From Liopterus haemorrhoidalis (Eukaryota; Arthropoda; Insecta; Coleoptera; Dytiscidae): DNA of 64,000 nucleotides. The stretch is from NCBI GenBank assembly GCA_963971575.1, contig OZ020611.1, positions 50,167,466 to 50,231,465 on the forward strand, read 5' to 3'. The position numbers and the translations under genes are program-made. Shown here piece by piece: positions 11,176-23,171 of the stretch (position 1 is its first letter; every line of letters starts with the position of its first letter). Under the pieces are notes generated by a model. That model was not told the origin of the DNA. It saw only the letters and a list, made by a program, of their open reading frames with translations, and made no database searches.

Positions 11176-12250
11176 TGACGTCACTTCCGGTATAGAACCG
11201 GTCAGTATCCCCTACTTACGAGTCTTCTCAACATAGTTGATCCTTATTGGAGGATCGTCATGGGTATGACATGTGCCAAAGGGTGCCTTGTGTGTGAGGG
11301 CCTCATGATCAGTGAAGGGGACCCGTTTTTAGGATATTGTTTCTTTTTTTTTTTCTTATCACTTGAATTCAGTTTCCTTTTGTGTTGTCGTCACTTGGAC
11401 TATATATTCTTTTTTTTTGCATGGGCGCCATTTCACCGTGCCACTCCCCTGAGTATATAGTGCGTTCCTTTGAAATGACCATGCCAGATGTTTTATGGTG
11501 ATCAATGAAATAATAAGTAAATGATTGAATATTGAAAAACTTCATTGCGCCGTAAAACATCCCGTACCAAATGGAGTAAAATAAATATTTTAATTTGAAA
11601 TGGTCGCCACAGAACAGTCACTTCAGTTTTTAGTTTCTAAAAATTAAGAGTTCATTAAAAGGGCGTCGTTTTTAACGACAGAAAAGTTTAAAAAATGGAA
11701 ACTATATATACGAGGTGCAATCCAAAATTTCCTAGGCTAAAGCTGTGAAAAACGATAGTGATATCGGTCAGCGGTCGCTGTCTTCATCGAAGTAGACTCT
11801 GGAAGTCTTTAGTACTGGAAGTACGTCTGACAGTACTGGAAGTCTTTAGTACTGGAAGTCTTTAGTACTGGAAGTCTTTTTCGACGAGCGGGTGAAGCAC
11901 CGCCTACGATTTTCTTTGGGTTTTTCAACGGTATCAAAGCAGCGTCCTATCATTTTAATTTTCGGGAACAGAAACATCTACAAAATTCAACGGATCGTTT
12001 GTGAGGATCGTGTCAGACATTCGAGACGTCTGTAAGAAATTTGGAATTGAATTTGGGACATGTCAGTAAAGACAGATATAAGCAAACTTGGGAATTCAAG
12101 CGTTAATTTGTTTGTACATGCTGTTTGGCCGCTATGCCATGGACGATATGGAAGTGAGTTCAACTTCTGTTTATGCAAAATAATTATACAATATAAAAAT
12201 ATTTATACAAATTACAAGTTTTGCTTAGACGTTCGCAACCGGCTCTAAAG
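11176..12250. other. Spacer with a short 16-bp tandem repeat
   Basis: Near 11813-11880 the unit ACTGGAAGTCTTTAGT recurs about four times. Before it, GAGGTGCAATCCAAAA at 11711 looks like a DNA-transposon end, but I could not pair it. No coding region recognised. Confidence 0.45.
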
Positions 12251-12258
12251 TGTAAGTG

Positions 12259-12471
12259 CAGTGCCGCAGTAAGAAAAACTTGCGCTAGGGGCAGAGCCGT
12301 GTTTTGGCGCCCTTGGCAAATAAAAAGTTCCCATCTCTCAAAATCCAAAGGACGAGCAAAAAAAAAGGTCCTCGTTTTCGCAATGGCGCCCCTTAGTCAA
12401 GCCCGTCAGCGCCCTTCTCCTGAGTGCGCCCAGGGCCGTCGTTCCCTCCGCCCCTCCTTACTGCTGCTCTG
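12259..12471. mobile_element. 213-bp hAT-type MITE
   Basis: The left end CAGTGCCGCAGTAAG and the reverse complement of the right end CAGAGCAGCAGTAAG form the termini. An exact 8-bp direct repeat TGTAAGTG flanks them (12251-12258, 12472-12479). Eight-base duplications and CAG-starting ends are the hAT signature. The interior is GC-richer than its surroundings. Confidence 0.85.
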
Positions 12472-13080
12472 TGTAAGTGCCTTTCTGTGTGCGCTAAAAA
12501 CTGGACGTAATACTGACCATATAACTCGTGAATGTACACAGACTGAAAATATGAAATTGAAACCTGGTGTAAATGGGCTGTCGCGCAAATGATGACTTTT
12601 CAGCGTTTCAGCGTTTTCATTTCAGTGTTTAATGATAACTAGCTTAATAGAGATTTGCTTCTTTATTTCCCGATTGCCAAGACGAAGAATAACTTTAATG
12701 ATAAGTTTGAATTCAATCAATCAAATCATCCAATTTCGCGATGTAATAATGTTATAGACTACATAGATTACATTGTCTACGCGATTTTTACATATAAAGG
12801 AGACAAACCACTAAAACGCGTTGATACCCATCTCTGGGTTATGCTACGGTTGTGGGGTATAGTATACTGGCAATGTGGGTCGAGTTGAAGTTGTTACATT
12901 TTAACAAAAATTTAGTAATATATCATTTCGAGTGATATATGCCTTTCTGTGTACGTTAAAAAATGGACGTACTACTGACCATATTACTCCTGAATGTACA
13001 TAGATTGAAAACATAGTCATGAAACCTGGAAACAGGAGGCCTTGGCTCACTTCGGGCTGTCGCGCCAATGATAATGATGA
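12472..13080 (+). repeat. Duplicated, possibly LINE-derived coding module
   Basis: Two copies of about 125-140 bp (12475-12597 and 12936-13078) differ at the DNA level but keep one plus-strand reading. Copy 1 reads AFLCALKTGRNTDHITRECT and copy 2 AFLCTLKNGRTTDHITPECT. Both continue with EN and KPG, and copy 2 has a stop after ECT. The C...TDHI..EC pattern recalls the Cys/His C-terminal end of LINE ORF2 proteins, but the family is not certain. The hAT MITE at 12259 inserted just upstream of copy 1. Confidence 0.5.
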
Positions 13081-14084
13081 TCATTTCGGGTAGTTAATAA
13101 TAGTATTAAGTAGCCAGAAAAAGCATTACAATTTAAAAAAATATATTTTTTTTATTATTTTCTAAATTTACAGGGTTGCATATTAAATGTATACATTCAC
13201 TGTCTTTGATGTAGCTTTAATCAACATTTTATTGATATTTATCATTAGCATTCTATTTATTAAATATTTTTTCTTAGAATTAACATTAAAAAAACAGTAT
13301 TAATATCTTAATTCTAACCAGCTGAACCATGTAGGAAATGTAATATAAAAAAGATGAACAAGAAATCGAGGTCGAATCCAGGTCATTGGCTTACCGTCCT
13401 AAAAATCGCAACGTACGTTCGCTGCGAAGCCGAAATCTGTTAAAAATGCGCATAGATAATGTAAGAATGTTATCGCTACTCCAAACATATTCTAATAATC
13501 AGTAATGTACACAGGAAGCTATTTGTTTAGCTACAAACACTTTCATCTATGTATGTATACACAAAGTGACGCAAAACAGAAAAATTAAAGAAAACAAATT
13601 GTACTATGAAGACCTTGAATAGTGATTTTCAGAAATTCATTGTTTTGGTCTCGTGAGCAAATAAATATCGTAAAGCTGTCAGCTTCTTGCGAAAATACTA
13701 AAATTCCAGGATTTATTACCACCGTGTATGGGAAATTTTTAATTCATAAGAAGTTGCACATGGTTAATTGAACTAATTTCCCGGATTTATGGGTAAATTG
13801 TTTAAGTTAGTTAGTTAATTTTTGATGAACAGCAACGATGGCTATTGGCTTAACACAGCCCATCTAAATGACTAGGGAATATATTAAAATGAACAAATTA
13901 AATAATAAATATATATATAAATAAAATCTTATACACATACTCAATAGAAGAAACCTTTCACAGACAAACACAAATAAATAGGATTCGTTGGAAAAATTGA
14001 ACAGACGCAGGCTGATAGTAACAGGCTGTAAAGGGACCAACGGAAAATAATAAAACACTTTTAAAATAAGTCGCAACCATTCAT
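13081..14084. other. AT-rich spacer, nothing recognised
   Basis: No paired termini, tandem repeats or recognisable coding segments were seen. Confidence 0.45.
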
Positions 14085-14850
14085 ATATAAAACATTAAGT
14101 TCGATTCCCTGAGGAAGAGCATCAGCCTGTCCGTGAGTACTACTCTGTCGTCACCTAAAACAACTGACTGGTCATAACACAGGCTTAACATCTCCTTAAC
14201 GTCCTCGAACTGTACACACTGAGTTAAAATGTGCAACACAGACAAATTTGTGTTATAAGTCTCACAAATAGGAGGCTTCTCACCTCGAAGCAGGTGTCCA
14301 TGGGTCCACCAACAGTAGCTATACGAAGGCGTGGAATGGCAGTTTCCTCCCGTTAATCTTGCAGAAAGAATCGTGAATTGAGGCAGTTTAAGGGAGCTTA
14401 ATGTACATCAACTTCACATTTGGTATACTTATCCAATCAAGTTTTGGCTAACACCAAAAGTTTCAGTTGACTCTGCGCCATTTGGATTTCCAAATGACGC
14501 TAAGTCAACTGAAACTTTTGAAACTCACATCAATTATAGGTCTGTAGGAGACGGCTTTTTCAGCTAGATTAGCCGCTTCTTAACTTTTAGTACCAACATG
14601 TCCCGGTATCCAACACAGCTCTACCCTCACATTCTGAGCATACAGATTGTGGAATAGCATCCGAATCTTTAGTACAAGGGTATGTACTGGATCTGAATAT
14701 TGGATACTGTTCAGAGCCCTCAGCGAGTCCGGCAATATACTTGGACGACTTCTCCCTGACGAAACAAAACACCAGGCCTTGAAAATAGCATACAGCTCAG
14801 CAGTGTAAACATTTGATACTAGCAGACCCGTTGCCAACAACGTTGGCAAA
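14085..14850 (-). pseudogene. LINE RNase H and C-terminal fragment
   Basis: Minus strand from about 14849 reads VYTAELYAIFKA (catalytic Glu block), LPDSLRALNSIQ (catalytic Asp block) and ELCWIPGHVG, then a stop at KS. EAANLAEKAVSYRP follows. The order matches the RNase H domain of I/Jockey/R1-type LINE ORF2. Near 14330-14110 a further piece reads HGHLLRGEKPPICETYN and LSVLHILTQC, the Cys-rich C-terminal end. Between them lies a 31-bp foldback (14455-14520) and several stops. There is no RT domain, so it is a 5'-truncated dead copy. Confidence 0.8.
14455..14520. repeat. 31-bp perfect-type foldback within LINE fragment
   Basis: Arms 14455-14485 and 14490-14520 are almost perfect reverse complements (AAAAGTTTCAGTTGACT against AAGTCAACTGAAACTTTT) around a 4-base turn. 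Confidence 0.8.
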
Positions 14851-14935
14851 CTGATATAGAATAAAAATCAATATAAGCAGGAATCAATTATTATAATTTG
14901 TATGATTCTGCGTATATTAGCAAAACAAAAACGTT

Positions 14936-15142
14936 TCTTGATTATACTTAGGAAATCCTAAAAACTGCTCAATGCGTGTCGTTTCAAAATTAACATCGGA
15001 CTGGATACGGCCCGCGGGCCATATGCTGGACAGGAATGGTATAGTTGTTTCTGATTATACCTAGGAAATCCTAAAAAGCCGCTCAATGCGTGTCGTTTAA
15101 AAATAAGTATCGGGCCAGACACGGCCCGCGGGCATAACGTTA
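14936..15142. repeat. Two-copy tandem repeat of about 113 bp
   Basis: TAGGAAATCCTAAAAA, then CTCAATGCGTGTCGTTT and CACGGCCCGCGGGC-type blocks, occur in the same order starting near 14938 and 15052. The copies differ by scattered substitutions. Confidence 0.75.
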
Positions 15143-15189
15143 TTTGACACAACATTCTTTAATTAAGCCAAGGTATATACTGACTGGAG

Positions 15190-15885
15190 AGCTAAGAGCT
15201 ATATTCTCGCTAAGGCTAAACACAAAGTGAAGCAGAGAGCAAAGCAGCGATGAAAGCGGAGAGCAAAGCGGCGAAATTAAATAAATGAATTCCTGTTAAC
15301 ACGCGCATAGTGTAGCGTACTGCAGCGAGGTTATATCGTTGTTATAGTCGAGCAAAGCGACGCGTTCAAACAATTTCGATTTCTCTGCTATCATCGTTGC
15401 TAAAATAGTTGTTTAAAATGGATATTGAGGCATTTACAAGTAGTTCTCATTTATAAGAGGTATTTATAGTAGGTTCCGATTGAAATTTGTCAATTTTTTA
15501 CCAATTTTGTTGAATTTTTTCCAAAATATAATCAAACGTTGAAATACTCATGCGAAAATAATAAAAACTTTTCTGGATATTCGCGGAGTTGCATATAGAA
15601 ATAATGAAATTCACCATGTATATGTGTACTTTTATTTATTCTGTGAACATTGCACCTTCTAGTGTGTTTATTTTTATTTTTTAATAAATACCAAATTTTC
15701 AGGGAAGCGTTTTCTTTTAGTAAAAAATTCATTATAATTTTGTGAACTTTCTGTTCGATTTTAAACGAGTCACTATGTGTAGACACTCTTTTATAAGAGC
15801 GACAATCTTTCGCTGTTTTACTCTCCGCTTTCATCGCTGCTTTGCTCTCTGCTTCCCTATGTGCATTCTGTTCCCCACTTTAGTG
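15190..15885. mobile_element. MITE with inverted ends (about 0.7 kb)
   Basis: A block near 15231-15267 (AGCAGAGAGCAAAGCAGCGA followed by TGAAAGCGGAGAG) recurs as its reverse complement near 15817-15853. Weaker pairing continues outward for several tens of bases. There is no coding content and no clear target duplication, so the superfamily is unknown. Confidence 0.65.
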
Positions 15886-16889
15886 AATTGCTGTCGGAGA
15901 ACGTCGCTCTGACTGGTGGGGAGCGCCCGACCACACACCTCAAGCCCCGCTAGCACCTAGGATTTTAGCGTTACGAGGATACACAGAAATTTGGTCTTTT
16001 ATATATATATAATGGAGTGCAAACGGTACTGAAACAGCTGACGTGGATTCAAGACAGCGAACGCACATCCAGACCTGGTTCAAGATTTTGATGTCAGTAA
16101 AAATTACAGTATCTTCAAACCTAGGGAACGGCGTCCTTTGTCACTAATGTTGGTATTCGGAAGCAACGTAAGCTCAATTGCATTTTCCGTTCATTAAGCA
16201 TCCGTTTATCTGTTTTTCTAGAAAATACATACTTGCTTTAGATATGAAGATGGATTAATAGGAAATATTAAAAAATAAATATCGAACCTTAGTTATACAA
16301 CACAGTGTATAAAAAGGAGGATTCAAATTCCAGTTATAAATTTTAAAGGAGGAAGTGAGGATAAAAAATCATCCGGTTCTTTGAAAAAAGAAAAACAATT
16401 TTCTGTTTTCCAAGTGATGAGCAGCTTATTTGTCTAGTGGCAACTTGCTAGCTAATCATAACTAGGTTGCATCATTTTTATTAAAATCTGTCACATGTTG
16501 TTAAAAACGTGATTTAATATAACACATAAACAAATAAAGTATTGCAATTAATTTTCAAATATTTACCTTTAAACTGAAATTCACTATTTACAAACACAAA
16601 ATTACACAAATATTATTATATCAAATAAAAAACAGGAAATTTCTGGAAAACAACGTATTTATACTGGAATCTACCAGAAAAAATATTTTTTTAATTAACA
16701 ATGTTGTTAGACACCTGCAATTATGTACGTATGTAACTTACGTATGTTTATTTTTTGTTCTTTATTTTCTGTTTTACGTTGTTCGTGTTTATTGCTTATA
16801 GTGATAAAGTATTAGTTTAGTCATACCGATGTTTTTTTATTGAAACAAGTAGACAAACTTATATAGTTAACATTTCCAAAAATGCCAAA
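15886..16889. other. AT-rich spacer, nothing recognised
   Basis: A short TA run lies near 16001-16011. No element ends or coding segments recognised. Confidence 0.4.
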
Positions 16890-18140
16890 ATAGTGTGGAA
16901 ACTGGAGAGGAATTATGCTCTTAATACGAGGGTTACGAGGTTAGTGAAGGTCGTCCAAAACCGTTTGTGATTCAAAAAAACATCAGCTGTGCGCAAAATG
17001 ATTGAAGAAGATCGGCATGTGACTTACCGTGAGATAGAGGCATCTTTTGGTGTATCGCAAACTGCAATACATTCGATTTTGCATGAACATTTAGTTGTGA
17101 AAAGATTTGTTCCCGATGGATTCCGCATAATTTGACCCAAGCTCAAAAAAAGGTTCGTGTTGATTAGTGTAAGGAAATGCTAAAAAAATTCAACCTAGTT
17201 ACAAGTGAAGAAACTTGGATTTATTCATATGAACCGGAAACTAAGCAACAATCCACTGATTGGGTCTTCCAAGATGAACCGAAACCGACAAAAGTGGTTC
17301 GTTCACAAAGCACTTCCAAGAATATGATCGCTTCTTTCTTCGGTTGTACTGAACATGTCGCAACCATTCCTTTAGAGTATCGGAGAATTGTTGAACTTAA
17401 TGCTGAATGGTATATAACAATTTAATTGCCAGAAGTCATCGACAAAATCAAAAAACAACCAAAAACGTCGCATCATTCTTTATCATGAAAATGCAAGCTC
17501 CCACACAGCACGTCAAACAATTGATTATTTGAAGGAGAAAAACATGTCTCATTGCCCATATTCACCTGATTTATCCCCTAACGTTTTTTTTTTTGTTCCC
17601 CAATGTCAAAGAAAAAACGCGTGGATAGTGATTTTCATCAAGTCAAGAAGCTGTTGCCTGTTGCTGAAGCTGAAGCTTTCGAAAACCATGTTGTTGAGAT
17701 ACCAACTTCAGAGTGGAAAATATGTTTCGAGAATTGGTTTGAACGCATGCAAAAGTGTATAAATCTAAAAGGCGAATATTTTAAAAAGCAATAAAACAGT
17801 TTGTTCCAAAAAAAAATATTTCTTTCTTTGTTTTTGTAAAAACTTAAAAGGTAGCCCTCGTATGGTACAGAACATTACTAGGATAATTTGAAAACTTCAC
17901 GACTTGATAATGAAAGACTGAATTTTTCTTTTCGAAGATATATTTATTTTTCAATATACAGTAGAACTTCGTTTCAAATAAATAGAGCCCGAAAGATTGT
18001 GGACACCGGAGAGGAATTATGCTTTTAATACGGTACACAAAATTACTAGGGTCATTTTAAAAGTTCACGACTTAATAATGGAAGACTGAATTTTTCTTTT
18101 CGAATATACATTTATTTTTCAATATACAATAAATTTCGTT
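16890..18140. repeat. Duplicated host repeat carrying the mariner insertion
   Basis: Unit 1 is split: 16890-16926 (GGAGAGGAATTATGCTCTTAA then TA) and 17861-17978. Unit 2 is intact at 17996-18140. Comparing them shows the mariner at 16927-17860 inserted at the TA of unit 1. Unit 2 preserves the empty site near 18031. Unit 1 ends in a pogo-like CAGTAGAACTTCGTTT motif, so the host repeat may itself be a pogo-type MITE. Confidence 0.7.
16927..17860 (+). pseudogene. mariner transposon, copy 1, broken transposase
   Basis: The right end is the inverse of CGAGGGCTACCTTTTAAG; the left end keeps only CGAGGGTTAC before a deletion. TA flanks both ends. The coding remnant, spread over shifting frames, reads REIEASFGVSQTAIHSILHE (helix-turn-helix), ETWIYSYEPETKQQS and FFGCTEHVATIPLE. 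ENASSHTARQTIDYL, YSPDLSPN, EWKICFENWFERMQKC and the end GEYFKKQ follow. This is the mariner DD34D order. At the first catalytic block the sequence is EETW, where DETW is usual. At the second it is HENAS, where HDNAS is usual. The third Asp (SPDLSPN) is kept. Stops and frameshifts make it inactive. Confidence 0.9.
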
Positions 18141-18479
18141 AATCTGATTCTCGATAATATTGACCAGACAGCAAACTGACGGCAGCTGAGAGCTCTGAGA
18201 ACTCGGAGGAGGAGTAGAAGAGGCCAACAATTTGCCAAAAATAAAGCTGAGTGGCGTGAAAGAACATTTAAACTACGTAACCCAGGAGCCTTATTACCGA
18301 AATCATTCTTACCTTTGCCTGTACGCAAGTTTAAAAGTTACGATGGTTTGGGCACGAAACGTATTCTTGAATTCAGCTTACGAATACGCAATAAAACGAA
18401 TTCAAAGATTGGCATTTAAAATCTGCGAGTGGTCATTTGAATTCTTTGCGAATACTTTTCTTGCGTTTTTTAGGGTTTT

Positions 18480-19400
18480 TTAGGTATGGCCACCAAAAAA
18501 CCGTTATAACGTCACTTATGTGTCTCTCTGTATGGTAGAAATTGTAGCCAAACGGCTGAAAGTTGAAATTTGGCACATATTGGAAAAATACAGAGAGTAT
18601 TAATCAAATAAAACAAATCTCGAGATAAATATAAACAAATATGTATTTAATAAAAAACACATTATTTTTTTAAAATTTGTGTGGCATATCAAATGAGACT
18701 TCTTAATGCGTGAATAAACAAGCAAATTTCTATTTTTAAAAATATTTTTTTTTTATTTGATTATCGCCAAAAATGTGTCAAAAAACTTTTGTCCCCCACC
18801 CTATCTCCCAGAGGGTTTGATCTGAAAATCTGAAAATAATCTCCGTATTGAACATTGATGGAAACCGGAATAGTTCAACAGTAATTTTCCATCAGATAAG
18901 TTTTTCGAAAAATGTCGATTTTTTTGTGTTGATATAAAAATATTTTTTTAAAGGTTATTGTGTGATATCAAAAAAAGCTCTTAAGACGTAGATTAAGGAA
19001 TGATACATTGGCTTTTTTCAAATTCGTTTCTTTTAACACGATTTTAATCAAAAATGTGCTAAAAAAGGTCTTTTCCCGCACCCTTTTACCCAAGGGGATT
19101 AAACTAAAAATCTGAAAAAATTATAGCTAATGTAATTGATCTGTGCCGGAAACGTACGAGAAGAATTTTTGATCAGATTGTGATTTTGAAAAATATGGCA
19201 GTTTTTGGGTTTTTGACAAAATTATTATTTTTTTTACGTGGCTAAATTATGGCTAATAAAATTATGGATTTTTTGAATTTGTAGCTAAGGTAGTGTATTT
19301 TTTTGAAATTAAAAATATAAGAAAAATAATATTTTTTTAACAGTTGCGAACCGAGTGTGGTGTGTGTACCACACTACACTGTACACTGTAGAGTGTAGTG
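18480..19400. repeat. Dispersed repeat with internal units of about 290 bp
   Basis: GATAAATATAAACAAATATG near 18620 recurs near 38130 (GAAATATAAACAAATATG). Inside, two related modules follow each other. ATATCAAATGAGACTTCTTAA (18690) resembles a block near 18970, and CCAAAAATGTGTCAAAAAAC (18768) resembles TCAAAAATGTGCTAAAAAAG (19048). No ORF. The element type is unknown. Confidence 0.55.
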
Positions 19401-19914
19401 TGTAGTGTTCAGTTATTTTATTATACTATTATACGCTGTGATTCAACCAAGATTTTTAAATTAATTTAGATTTTTGTTTTTAAAGTATCAAATAGGAATA
19501 ACTCATTTATATTAATGAAATACTTACAAACCAAATAACACATTGTTAATAGTAAGAAATACGTTCTGAAAATGAAAAAAAAAAAAAATGAAGCCATTTA
19601 TCAATATATTACTTGTTAATCTAATGAAGACTTGAATAGGAAGCAAATGCAGAAAAAAAACTCTGGCATTTTTGGCAAATTATTTCCATTTTGTTTAAAA
19701 ATATTAAATGGAAGCTCTTAGTTCTCAAATAACGAATAAAAGTAATTATCAAAAAACTGTTGATTTTGATGTGATTAAAGAACAAATATTTCTAGACATC
19801 CAGTATTATGTTGGCTTCTTACACTTATTAAATACCAACAAAACCCTGAAATGTGTGAAAATTCACACTTCATTTAATTTTTTAACTCTATTTGATGCTA
19901 AGAAAGCAACTGGT
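19401..19914. other. AT-rich spacer, nothing recognised
   Basis: A short ORF at 19708-19913 has no family signature; its 3' end simply runs into the LINE fragment that follows. Confidence 0.4.
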
Positions 19915-20336
19915 GAAAACATTCGTTTGGAGTGTAGTGCTTTACGGCAGTGAGATCTGGACACTTAGGGCAACGGAAAGAAAGAAAGAGGAGTTGTTTG
20001 AGTTGGGGTGTTACCGAAGAATGCTCAAGATTCCCTGGGTGGAGAAATTGAATTGAGTCACAAATGAAGAGGATTGGCGAGAGACCGTGTCTGATGATTG
20101 CTATAAGTAAAAGAAGAAATTCTTGGATCGGACACATTATCAGACACAAAGGACTAGTCAATACCATGCTGGAGGGCGCAGTAGTTGGAACAAACTGCAG
20201 GTGTAGACCCAGACTGGACTACATTGAGCAGCTGTTGAAGGAGTTAGGCTGCCTCTCTTACATCCAACTTATCCAGGATCGAGACGCGTAGAGATTGCTG
20301 CCAACCAATTCTTTGATTGAACTCGCAGAAGAAGAT
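19915..20336 (+). pseudogene. LINE C-terminal fragment (RTE-like/'endonuclease-RT' type)
   Basis: Plus strand reads FVWSVVLYGSEIWTLRA, then ELGCYRRMLKIPWVEK, a stop, and after a frame change RRNSWIGHIIRHKGLV, MLEGAVVGTNCRCRPRLDYI, QLIQDRDA. This order ('LYGSETWTL...RRMLRI.W...W.GHI.R...LEG...G.R.RGRPR') is the C-terminal end of a common invertebrate LINE ORF. Only this tail remains and it carries stops. The clade assignment is tentative. Confidence 0.75.
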
Positions 20337-20344
20337 TTGAACAA

Positions 20345-22095
20345 TTTTTTTTTTATTTAAAAAGTTTGACGGCACTTCAGTTACACGACTATTAGTGACC
20401 AAGTCCTATAGTATTACAAATGTGCATAATGATATATTTATAATTGATTATATAATTTGGTAGATTTTATACAGTTCAAAACATTTTTTACTGTGTCATA
20501 AGAGTTTTCTAGAGTTTTTTGTAGATTGTCCTGGATCTTACACTGTTGTCTCTGAGCACTGTATTTAGTACACTGTAATAGGATGTGTTCCACTGTAATT
20601 GGCACGTTACACTGATCGCAGATTTCTTGGTTTATTCTTTCGAATAAATACTTATGAGTTAAGCGGGTATGTCCAATCCGTAGGCGAGTGATGACGATCT
20701 GGTCTTTTCTGTTTCCGAAGTGTTTCCAGTTTGTTGTTTCCTGTTTAATTGTTCTTAATTTGTTATTAGTTGTAAGTCGCCAATCTGTGTTCCATTTTGT
20801 AGCGAAGGCGGATTTAATATGGCTCCGGATATCGTAGTGAGTAATTTTTACTGTCAGTAGTATGTCGGCTTCTCGTGCTGCTTGATCAGCTTTTTCATTC
20901 CCCATTATGCCAACATGCGAGGGAATCCACATTAAACAGACTATTTTTTCTTTTAAGATATTATGGAGTTTGATCTGGATGTCTTGAATGAGAGGGTCGG
21001 TGCTGAATGGTGTTGAAATTTTCTGAATACTGCTTAAGGAATCTGTACAGATGACATATTGCCGTGATTGGTCTTGTTCAATGTGTTCAAGCGCAAGTAG
21101 AATGCCGTAGAGCTCAGCCGTGAAGTTAGTAATTAGGTCTGGAAGGCGATATTTAGTAGTCGAATCTTCTGTGAACACTGCTGCTCCGGTCTTCTCTTCT
21201 GTTCTTGATCCATCCGTATATAAGAATTTATGGTTTTTATATTTATTACACATTTCTCTAAACAGCACCTGATACTGCGCGGACAGCGTACTGCTTTTGG
21301 GATATCTAGAAAGTTCTAGGTCTGATAATGGAGGATGCAGGAGCCAAGGAGGTGTTGAGCTAGTATTGATTGATTTGATTTCTTGCAGGGGTAAATTAAA
21401 CTGATTAGATAAGGAATTTATTTTTATATGGAGAGGTGTGTTTTTCTTAAAATACCAGAAATTTTCAGAAATTTTGCAGAAGAGGCTGGAGAATGTTGGA
21501 TGTGATGGGTTGCTAGCAAGGCTTGAATAATAAACTAAGGAAAGTTGTTCTCGTCTGATATTCAGGGGTGGTTTACCAGCCTCGCATACTATGCTTTTGG
21601 TAGGACTTGTTCGAAACGCTCCTGTTATTAGTCGTAGTGATGTGTGATGCAGGGAGTCAACTTTTTTTAATAAGTGAGGTTTGGCAGTTTGGTAGAGACA
21701 GCTTCCGTAGTCAACTTTAGGTCTTATAAGTGCTTTATATATGATTAGTAACATGTCTCGGTTGGCGCCCCATTGCTGATTGCTTAATGCCTTCAGAATA
21801 TTAATTCTTTTCTTGCATTCTACCCGTAGGTTTTATATATGGTTGGTTCACTTTAATTTACGGTCTAGGACAAGTCCAAGGAACTTAATATATTCTTTCC
21901 AAGAAATATTTGTATCTTTTATTTTTAGCGTTGGATTAAAGTGACATGATCTTAATTTACAGAAATGAACAGCTGTTGTTTTAGTTTGTGATAGTTTAAA
22001 TCCTGTGTGCTCGGTCCACTCCAGAATTTTGTTTATTGCAACTTGTAGATTTTGTTTGAACACTTTTAAAAATCGAGAATGTAATAACAGCATCA
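20345..22095 (-). pseudogene. LINE E: RT end, RNase H and Cys-rich C-terminus
   Basis: A minus-strand open stretch of 438 codons (21754-20438) starts in the RT thumb. RNase H follows with all three acidic blocks visible: LYTDGSRTEEKTGAAVF, NFTAELYGILLALEH and VICTDSLSSIQKI, then IPSHVGIMGNEKADQAARE. The tail holds CDQCNVPITVEHILLQC. Upstream coding continues to about 22095 (TEHTGFKLSQTKTTAVHF, IKFLGLVLDRKLK), interrupted by two stops near 21840. A poly(A)-like tail lies at 20344-20354 on the minus strand. It is 5' truncated just after the Asp-Asp box. It belongs to the RNase H-bearing I/Jockey group and is the best preserved retroelement coding piece in the window. Confidence 0.9.
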
Positions 22096-22204
22096 AAATG
22101 GAAGATATTCATGTTGGCATGATTTTGTTTGTAGTGACACATCAAATTATCACTTCGTTTTTCTACTTGAGTGCAAGATCCATATCCGTATCTGTATTCG
22201 CGGA

Positions 22205-22388
22205 CAGTGGCGGCTGAGACAGGGAGGCGCTGGGACAGTGACCTCCTAAAAATTTTTAGTAAAAAAGCTAAATTTAATACTTTATTTATACTTCTTTAAA
22301 ATTGCATTAAACTAGCTAGATATATCTGCATCTCATATATATGGGAAAAAAGTGTCCCCCCAAATATTTTACTCACCAGCCGCTACTG
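22205..22388. mobile_element. 184-bp hAT-type MITE
   Basis: The left end CAGTGGCGGCTGA and right-end reverse complement CAGTAGCGGCTGG are flanked by an exact 8-bp duplication TTCGCGGA (22197-22204, 22389-22396). No coding content. Confidence 0.9.
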
Positions 22389-22396
22389 TTCGCGGA

Positions 22397-23171
22397 TCTG
22401 GATTTTATGTGATCCGGCACATAATTGGTATTTACTTCTTTATTATTTGAATTACTCTAGTAGAAAATTTTGTGAACTGTCTGACATTTTTCTTTCAGTA
22501 AGCCATAAATCTGTAACTTTTGCGAATCGGACTTAGGCTGATATTACTTTTTTTGCTGAGAATCAATAAAGGCACACGCCCTTGAAGTTTGGCAGAATAT
22601 TTCTGAAACACCTTGTATATTATGCCATGCGCAGTTTTGTTTAAAAAGGGTTTTAATATTTGTGTCACAAACTATAATTCAGCTTAATATTTGAATTACT
22701 GTCATCTTATAATATAACATTAAACTATGGGTTACGTGATAAATTGCAACTTTATATTATAATTTCATAATTATAAGAAGGAAAACATTATTTGCAATTT
22801 TGATATTAGTTATACATAATTATCTAACAGACTAATAATTTCATAAATTATGTCTGAAAGATTGTGTATTTTTCCAAATTACTTAAAGGTCTATAAAATT
22901 AAAGGTGTTGAGATTTAATTCCATGTATTAAACGGATTTATTTTTTGTTTTCAGGTACGGCAACTCTTCATTTCTGTAATAAATATGGTCGGATAGTATT
23001 TATAAAGTCTGGTAAGTTTGATTTTGGTGCAAATTAATTTTAAAATCAGTAATCAATAAAGCAGTATTAATGATGAATAAGGAGGTAAAAAGTTTTAATA
23101 GTTTAAAGCCCGGCATTTTCATCTTCGGTTATGTATTGGGTAGTATTAACCAGTAGTTAGGTTAAATTTTT
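22397..23171. other. AT-rich spacer, nothing recognised
   Basis: No paired ends, microsatellite or coding segments seen. Confidence 0.4.

Noticed and set aside
12221..12592. 123-codon plus-strand ORF with basic N-terminus
   Set aside because: It runs through the 213-bp hAT MITE, which has an exact 8-bp duplication; only its last 35 codons show shared coding ancestry with 12936-13078.
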